The position numbers and the translations under genes were made by a program. From assembly GCA_003151895.1 (NCBI GenBank), contig PLYX01000188.1, forward strand, positions 1 through 7,744: a DNA stretch of 7,744 bases, written 5' to 3'. The notes below the pieces were generated by a model. The model worked only from the letters and a program-made list of their open reading frames with translations. It was not told the DNA's origin and did no database searches. This stretch comes from Solirubrobacterales bacterium. Its GTDB lineage: Bacteria > Actinomycetota > Thermoleophilia > Solirubrobacterales > Solirubrobacteraceae. Positions 3,806 to 7,744 of the stretch are shown here, piece after piece (positions within the stretch are counted from its first letter, which is position 1; each line of letters starts with the position of its first letter).

Positions 3806-6145
3806 ATGCCGATGGTGTCCGCAATGGCGATGCTACGCTCCCTGAAGACCGGCACCCGCGAGCACCGCGACCCGCGCAAGCTCGCGCTACATGCGGTCCT
3901 AGTACTCGCGGCCTCGCTTGCGGTCGTGCTCGCGCTTGCGGCTGCCCCCGCCGGGGCGGTCGTCACCACGGTCGGCCCCGCAAAAGTCGGCCTGCAGCCA
4001 CGCGAAACAAACTTCTTCTTCGATGGCACGCTCAAGGGGGACGGGCTTGGAGGTCCCTTGTTCGCTGTCCCCAGTGGGTCCACCTTTGCCAACCCCAACG
4101 GCGGCGCGGTGCTGCCAGCGGATAACACGTATGCGATCTATTGGGATCCCACCTACCATTACCACAACGACTGGGCGCATGTGATCGACACGTTCTTCCA
4201 GAGCATGGGCGCTGACAGCGGCTCCCTCGCCAGCGTCTTCGCGGTCGACGCCCAGTACACAGATGCCGCCAATCAGCATGCCTTCTACAAATCTACTTTC
4301 CAGGGTGCTTACACCGATACCGACCAGTACCCGACGGTCGGCAACTGCAGCGACCCTGCGCCGTTGACAGGCGAAAGCCACCCCGACAAGGAACCCGACG
4401 CGATCACCTGCCTCACCAACGCGCAGATCCAGCACGAGCTCGAAGTCTTCATCGCCAATCACGGCCTGCAGAAAGGTATGAGCACCGTCTTCTACCTAAT
4501 GACTCCACCCGGCGTCACTGTCTGTCTCGATGGGGGTAAAGCCACCGGCCACTGCTCCGATTATACGGGCACGCCCGCTGAAGAAAGCTATCAAAACAGC
4601 TTCTGCAGCTATCACTCCGACATCAGCCCAACGAACGAAGTGATCGGCGACGAACGTACGATCCTCTATGCAGTGATCCCATGGACCGCCGGCGGTCTCG
4701 GAGACGGCCATCTTGCTCCGGCCGATCAGGTGGCTACGGAAGCGTACAGGTGCCAGGACGGTGGCTTCGACCCGAGCAGCAAACCGATCGCGAAGGAGAA
4801 GGCGAAAGAAGCAAAGATCGAATCTCAAAAGGAAAAAGAAGAAAAAACTAAGAACCCAGAAGAAAAAAAAGAACAAGAAAAAGCAGAACAGAAGGCAGCA
4901 ATTCTCGAAGGTCCTCATCAGCAAGAGCCCAACCAGGTCCCGTGCCCCAGCCCCGATGGCTTTTGCGACACAGGCCTGGCCGACCTGATCATCAACCAGA
5001 TCGCTGTCGAGCAGCAAAACATCGTCACCGACCCGCTGCTAAACGCCTGGCAGCAGCAGGAACTACCACACAACGAGGCCACCGACGAGTGCCGCAATTT
5101 CTTTGCTCCGGTGCTGGGCGGCAGCGTCACCGCAAATCTGGAAACTTACGCTGGAAGCCTGTACAACCAGTCGCTGAATGGCGGCAACTATTACCTCAAT
5201 GACGCCTTCAACCTGGCTGCGCAGAAGCTGCCTTATTCGGGGATCACCTGCCTCCCCGGGATCCGCCTCGAACCGCAGTTCACAGCCCCCAACCCGGTCA
5301 ATTCAGGTGAAATAGTCGGCTTCGACGGGATGGAGTCCGACATCACTCTCAACGAGGGCACGGCCTACACCGGGACAACGCCTAAAGAGACTTATGTCAC
5401 TTACAAATGGAACTTCGGCGATGAAACCCCCGAAGTCACCGGTTTTGCCCCCGGCGCCCCGTCGCTGAACTCCCCCGAAACCTCCCCCTGCGAATTTCCC
5501 TGGAAGGCGCCCTGCGCCGCGAGCACCTTCCACTCCTACCAATATGGCGAAACCTACAATGTGACGCTCACGGTCACAGACACGGGTGGCAACACGGCGA
5601 GTGTGACCGAGCCGATCACGGTCGTCGGACCGCCTCGCCCGTCGAGCACGACGCCCACCGGCGGTCCGTCGGGCCCCGGTAGCGGCGGCCCCGCGGCGGC
5701 ACCCGTGACCGGCGCGCCGCAGGGCCCTCCGGCACCCACCGTGACGCCCACGCCCGCTCCCGTCGTCACCGGCTTCGCGACGTCCACGTCGCTGAAGAAG
5801 GTCCTGAGCGGCGGCCTCGCGGTCCGCTACACCACCAACGAGCAGGTGGCCGGAAGCATCCAGGTTCTGCTCGACGCGGCCACTGCCAAGCGCCTCGGCA
5901 TCCACGGAGCCACAGCCACCGGCCTACCCAAGGGCACACCTCGCTTGATCGTGGTCGGCACAGCGGTGCTCGTCACCACGAAAGCCGGCCAGGGCACGCT
6001 CAAAATCAAGTTCTCTCCACGCACCGCGGCCCGCCTGAAGCACACTCACAAGCTGAAGCTCACATTGCGCCTCTTCGCCCGCAACGCCTCGCGCCAGAGC
6101 CCGCAGACGACGACAGTGCTCAGCACCGTCGTCCTCAACCCCTGA
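3806..6145 (+). CDS. Exported Phi_1 (EXORDIUM)-like protein with PKD domain
   Basis: This is a 779-residue mosaic exported protein. Residues 1-51 form a long signal peptide: an Arg/Lys-rich N-region, a hydrophobic core at about 26-47, and likely cleavage after AGA (49-51). Residues about 100-480 resemble the EXORDIUM/PHI-1 family: TYAIYWDP (108-115), Cys-rich segments including FCSYHS, VTDPLLNAW (407-415), E424-A-T-D427-E-C429, then YNQSLNGGNYYL from 453. Residues 326-369 are a Lys/Glu-rich insertion. A PKD domain covers about 491-609, with WNFGD at 535-539 and YNVTLTVTDTGGN. A Pro/Gly/Thr linker (about 607-655) leads to a C-terminal beta-type domain (about 656-779) like the repeated-strand tails of soil actinobacterial surface proteins. 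Many bacterial relatives, as I recall them, have HExxE before the TDP motif; here it reads V401-E-Q-Q-N405. A role in adhesion or extracellular binding is inferred. No sortase motif or C-terminal anchor is seen. Confidence 0.8.
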   Translation: MPMVSAMAMLRSLKTGTREHRDPRKLALHAVLVLAASLAVVLALAAAPAGAVVTTVGPAKVGLQPRETNFFFDGTLKGDGLGGPLFAVPSGSTFANPNGGAVLPADNTYAIYWDPTYHYHNDWAHVIDTFFQSMGADSGSLASVFAVDAQYTDAANQHAFYKSTFQGAYTDTDQYPTVGNCSDPAPLTGESHPDKEPDAITCLTNAQIQHELEVFIANHGLQKGMSTVFYLMTPPGVTVCLDGGKATGHCSDYTGTPAEESYQNSFCSYHSDISPTNEVIGDERTILYAVIPWTAGGLGDGHLAPADQVATEAYRCQDGGFDPSSKPIAKEKAKEAKIESQKEKEEKTKNPEEKKEQEKAEQKAAILEGPHQQEPNQVPCPSPDGFCDTGLADLIINQIAVEQQNIVTDPLLNAWQQQELPHNEATDECRNFFAPVLGGSVTANLETYAGSLYNQSLNGGNYYLNDAFNLAAQKLPYSGITCLPGIRLEPQFTAPNPVNSGEIVGFDGMESDITLNEGTAYTGTTPKETYVTYKWNFGDETPEVTGFAPGAPSLNSPETSPCEFPWKAPCAASTFHSYQYGETYNVTLTVTDTGGNTASVTEPITVVGPPRPSSTTPTGGPSGPGSGGPAAAPVTGAPQGPPAPTVTPTPAPVVTGFATSTSLKKVLSGGLAVRYTTNEQVAGSIQVLLDAATAKRLGIHGATATGLPKGTPRLIVVGTAVLVTTKAGQGTLKIKFSPRTAARLKHTHKLKLTLRLFARNASRQSPQTTTVLSTVVLNP
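4781..4912 (+). repeat. Lys/Glu-rich, AT-rich low-complexity segment with an A8 run
   Basis: This in-frame stretch of the secreted protein gene encodes residues 326-369, with 13 Lys and 12 Glu among 44 residues, probably an extended charged helix or coiled-coil linker. The DNA is almost all purine on the coding strand: bases 4821-4900 contain 26 G/C of 80, far below the surroundings. It holds a run of eight A (4863-4870) and one of six (4842-4847). It interrupts the Phi_1-like domain between its middle Cys-rich part and the TDPLLNAW motif. Confidence 0.85.
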
Positions 6146-6196
6146 AATCGGCTGCGAGGCCGTCGAGGCGGCCCGGGCGGCTCTGCCGGGTAGCTC
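6146..6196. other. Short convergent intergenic gap
   Basis: These 51 bases lie between two converging genes, where a bidirectional terminator would be expected. Only weak 5-bp stems are visible (for example 6158-6162 with 6169-6173, and 6172-6176 with 6186-6190), with no T-tract on either strand. I see no convincing intrinsic terminator. Confidence 0.5.
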
Positions 6197-7207
6197 TCAC
6201 AACCCCGGCGGGTGGCGCACCGCGTAGCCTTCCAGCGGCGGCGTCGACACGAGCCAGCGCGACGCATACGGTCCGCTGCGCCCCGCGGTGTCGAACCATA
6301 TGCCGTCCACATCCATGAACGTGTGACCGGCGTTGGCGTAGATCGTGATCCAGTGGCCCGCGCCCGGTTCGCCCCAGCTGGCGAGATCCCCGGACACGAG
6401 CGGCGCGTTGAGCAGTCCGCCCGCCGCCAGCGCATAGCTCACCGAGCCAGAGCAGTCATAACCGTTGGCGATGAACGAAGCGTGTCCCCCGCCCCAGATG
6501 TAGGGGAAGTCGGCGATCGCGTTGCCACCGGCGATCACCCGCTGAACGGCTTCCGGGACGCCCGAGGGAATCGGGATCGTTCCGTTGCCGCCCACCGAGA
6601 AGCCGCCCGCCACCGGAGTCAACACCCGCTGTTGGGCGGCGCGTGCCTGAGCTTCCGCACGTTGCTCTTCGCCCAGCTCCTTACGGACTTGCGCGTCGGA
6701 GGCGGCGCCGGGGGCCACCGCCGCTTCGCCCGCCACGCTTGGCGAGGTCGCCGAGCGGTGATGCACCGACGCCGGCAGCGGAAAGCTCTTGGATTCTTCG
6801 GGGTCGCGCACCTCCGCCACCGTCACGGCTCGGTTCGGGCCGACGGTGACGGCCCCCGTCGCGCCCGTGTTGGGGTGCGTGGCGACCGCGCCAGGCCGCC
6901 CGCCCGTCTGCGCGGCCCGCTTGCGAGCCAGGGCGCCGGTGTGGCCTGAGCCACCCGTCGCGCCACCGGTGGCTGCCGGCGTCCCCGATCCCGTTGCGGC
7001 AATGGCCTTCGTGGCCCGAATAGTCGCGGGATGCCCGCCGCCGCTCAGCAGCACCGCCGCGACGGCGATGATCGCAACCACCACCAGCGCACCCCCAAGC
7101 GTGTGGCGCGACGGCGGCAGGCCCCATCGCGAGCCCGCGCGTACTGTCGTCGTCCTGTTCGACCCGATGCTCACTCTCCAACAGGCTAGCGCCGCCCCCC
7201 GCGGCAC
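6197..7207 (-). CDS. Membrane-anchored NlpC/P60-like cysteine peptidase
   Basis: This 336-residue protein has a short cytoplasmic N-terminus, one membrane segment (about 37-55) without a signal-peptidase site, a long Gly/Ala/Thr-rich spacer (56-165) and a short charged helix (about 171-194). A C-terminal NlpC/P60-type domain covers about 218-336. The catalytic cysteine is C252 in Y-D-C-S-G-S-V-S-Y. The histidine is probably H295 in GHTFMDVDG, with H285 (GHWITIY) as the alternative. WGGGH before the Cys is typical of the fold. Such enzymes usually cut peptide stems of peptidoglycan, here at the outer face of the membrane. The start is uncertain: GTG 7207 gives 336 residues and GTG 7174 gives 325, and neither has a well-spaced ribosome binding site. 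It converges with the secreted protein gene and diverges from gtrA-like. Confidence 0.8.
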   Translation of the reverse strand: MPRGAALACWRVSIGSNRTTTVRAGSRWGLPPSRHTLGGALVVVAIIAVAAVLLSGGGHPATIRATKAIAATGSGTPAATGGATGGSGHTGALARKRAAQTGGRPGAVATHPNTGATGAVTVGPNRAVTVAEVRDPEESKSFPLPASVHHRSATSPSVAGEAAVAPGAASDAQVRKELGEEQRAEAQARAAQQRVLTPVAGGFSVGGNGTIPIPSGVPEAVQRVIAGGNAIADFPYIWGGGHASFIANGYDCSGSVSYALAAGGLLNAPLVSGDLASWGEPGAGHWITIYANAGHTFMDVDGIWFDTAGRSGPYASRWLVSTPPLEGYAVRHPPGL

Positions 7208-7293
7208 CCCCCCGGTCGCATGTTTGCGTGCGAGTAGGATCGGTCCGAGGTCGCCTTAGGTACCCTGATCGGATGCCGGAGGAGGCAACCGCC
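7208..7293. promoter_or_regulatory. Divergent intergenic region upstream of gtrA-like
   Basis: These 86 bases separate two divergent genes and should contain both promoters. TACCCT at 7261-7266 could serve as a -10 element for the plus-strand gene, but no matching -35 is recognisable, so this is only a candidate. An in-frame ATG at 7273 is less likely than 7294 as the downstream start. Confidence 0.35.
7278..7285 (+). promoter_or_regulatory. Ribosome binding site of the GtrA-family gene
   Basis: GGAGGAGG ends 8 bases before the ATG at 7294, a near-ideal Shine-Dalgarno. It favours this start over the in-frame ATG at 7273, which would place the motif inside the coding region. Confidence 0.8.
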
Positions 7294-7744
7294 ATGAACA
7301 TCCGCCCCGGGAACGCCGCCAAGCACGTCGAGCCGCGCCCCCACGTGCGCCTGCTGCATGGCATGCGCCGGCCCGCCAACTGGCTCCAGCTGGTTCGCTT
7401 CGGGATAGTCGGGGGCACCGGGTTCGTGCTCAACCTTGCCGTCTACGCGCTGTGCGTGCACGCGCTGAGCGTCCCCTACCAAGCAGCGGCGGTGCTGGCA
7501 TGGTTGGTCGCCGTGCTCAACAACTTCGTGCTCAACCGCCATTGGACGTTCGACGCCTCGGCGGGCCGCATCCACTTCCAGGCGATCCGCTTCTTCGTTG
7601 TGAGCCTCGTCGCGTTTGCCTTCGGCCTGCTGCTGCTCACGCTTCTGGTGGAGTTCGGCGGCGTGGCGAAGGTGCCCGCCCAGGCGCTTGCGGTGGCGGC
7701 TTCGATGCCGCTGAACTTCCTCGGCAACAAGCTCTGGAGCTTCC
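7294..7744 (+). CDS. GtrA-family membrane protein (3' end cut by window)
   Basis: The visible 150 residues match the GtrA/DPMS family of small four-helix membrane proteins. After a basic N-terminus of about 30 residues come helix 1 (LVRFGIVGGTGFVLNLAVYAL, about 33-53), helix 2 (about 62-80) leading into the conserved NNFVLNRHWTF (76-86), helix 3 (about 97-118), and helix 4 (about 129-145) ending in the family's closing motif N141-F-L-G-N-K-L-W-S-F150. That motif lies close to the usual C-terminus, so little is missing. Family members are thought to flip or handle undecaprenyl- or polyprenyl-phosphate-linked sugars for wall or lipopolysaccharide decoration; an adjacent glycosyltransferase would be expected to the right of the window. 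The start is set by the strong ribosome binding site at 7278-7285. It is divergent from the NlpC/P60 gene. Confidence 0.9.
   Translation, partial: MNIRPGNAAKHVEPRPHVRLLHGMRRPANWLQLVRFGIVGGTGFVLNLAVYALCVHALSVPYQAAAVLAWLVAVLNNFVLNRHWTFDASAGRIHFQAIRFFVVSLVAFAFGLLLLTLLVEFGGVAKVPAQALAVAASMPLNFLGNKLWSF

Noticed and set aside
2259..4125. Long plus-strand frames opposite the minus-strand operon
   Set aside because: Arg/His/Pro-rich antisense translations typical of high-GC DNA; the minus strand carries clear methyltransferase, UbiA-like and SDR motifs.
4713..4988. Plus-strand Arg/Lys-rich frame inside the secreted protein gene
   Set aside because: A +1-frame shadow of the purine-rich tract; no ribosome binding site and no domain.
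4496..5017. Minus-strand reading frame rich in Phe and Leu that looks like membrane helices
   Set aside because: It is the antisense of the Lys/Glu codons (AAA/GAA read as TTT/TTC) of the secreted protein gene; no start signal or family resemblance.
6158..6190. Possible bidirectional terminator between the converging genes
   Set aside because: Only 5-bp competing stems and no T-tract on either strand; not better than chance in GC-rich DNA.
7186..7730. Minus-strand frames opposite the GtrA gene
   Set aside because: The plus strand encodes full GtrA motifs with a strong ribosome binding site; the antisense frames have no recognisable features.
1..7744. CRISPR array, tRNA, rRNA or complete insertion sequence
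   Set aside because: No regularly spaced repeats, no tRNA or rRNA sequence recognised, and no transposase motifs found on either strand.

Overview
The window is high-GC bacterial DNA. The gene content (a UbiE-type methyltransferase, an NlpC/P60 protein ending in a GHTFM-D-x-DG type module, a large secreted PKD protein with a C-terminal beta domain, GtrA) and the frequent GTG starts suggest an actinobacterium. The best guess is Thermoleophilia/Solirubrobacterales, by recollection of family flavour rather than by any search.

Layout, left to right. Positions 1-229 hold no convincing gene but contain a perfect 12-bp inverted repeat (108-143), followed at once by two helically phased 8-bp direct repeats. 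Positions 230-807 (+) carry two tightly coupled small genes, DUF4160 and DUF2442, a pairing often seen in bacterial accessory DNA. Just downstream is a short relic of a second, divergent DUF2442 gene (809-850).

Positions 3672 down to 840 (-) form a probable four-gene operon: a UbiE/MenG-like SAM methyltransferase, a UbiA-like polytopic membrane protein that overlaps it by 23 bp and lacks most of the usual Asp-rich motifs, an extended-SDR NAD(P)-dependent epimerase/dehydratase, and a 68-residue protein of unknown function. Together they look like a small lipid- or quinone-modifying cassette. The product cannot be read from the sequence.

Positions 3806-6145 (+) encode a 779-residue exported mosaic protein. 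Its parts are a signal peptide, a domain resembling the EXORDIUM/PHI-1 (Phi_1) family, a Lys/Glu-rich AT-rich segment interrupting that domain, a PKD domain, a Pro/Gly/Thr-rich linker and a C-terminal beta-type domain. Composition shifts sharply along the gene. This is the most unusual object in the window. Positions 7207-6197 (-) encode a membrane-anchored NlpC/P60-like cysteine peptidase that converges on it. Divergent from that, a GtrA-family membrane protein starts at 7294 and runs off the right edge a few residues short of its likely end.

Functionally, the right half concerns the cell envelope (exported adhesin-like or wall-associated protein, wall hydrolase, lipid-linked sugar handling). 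The left end is small accessory genes with signs of duplication and decay.
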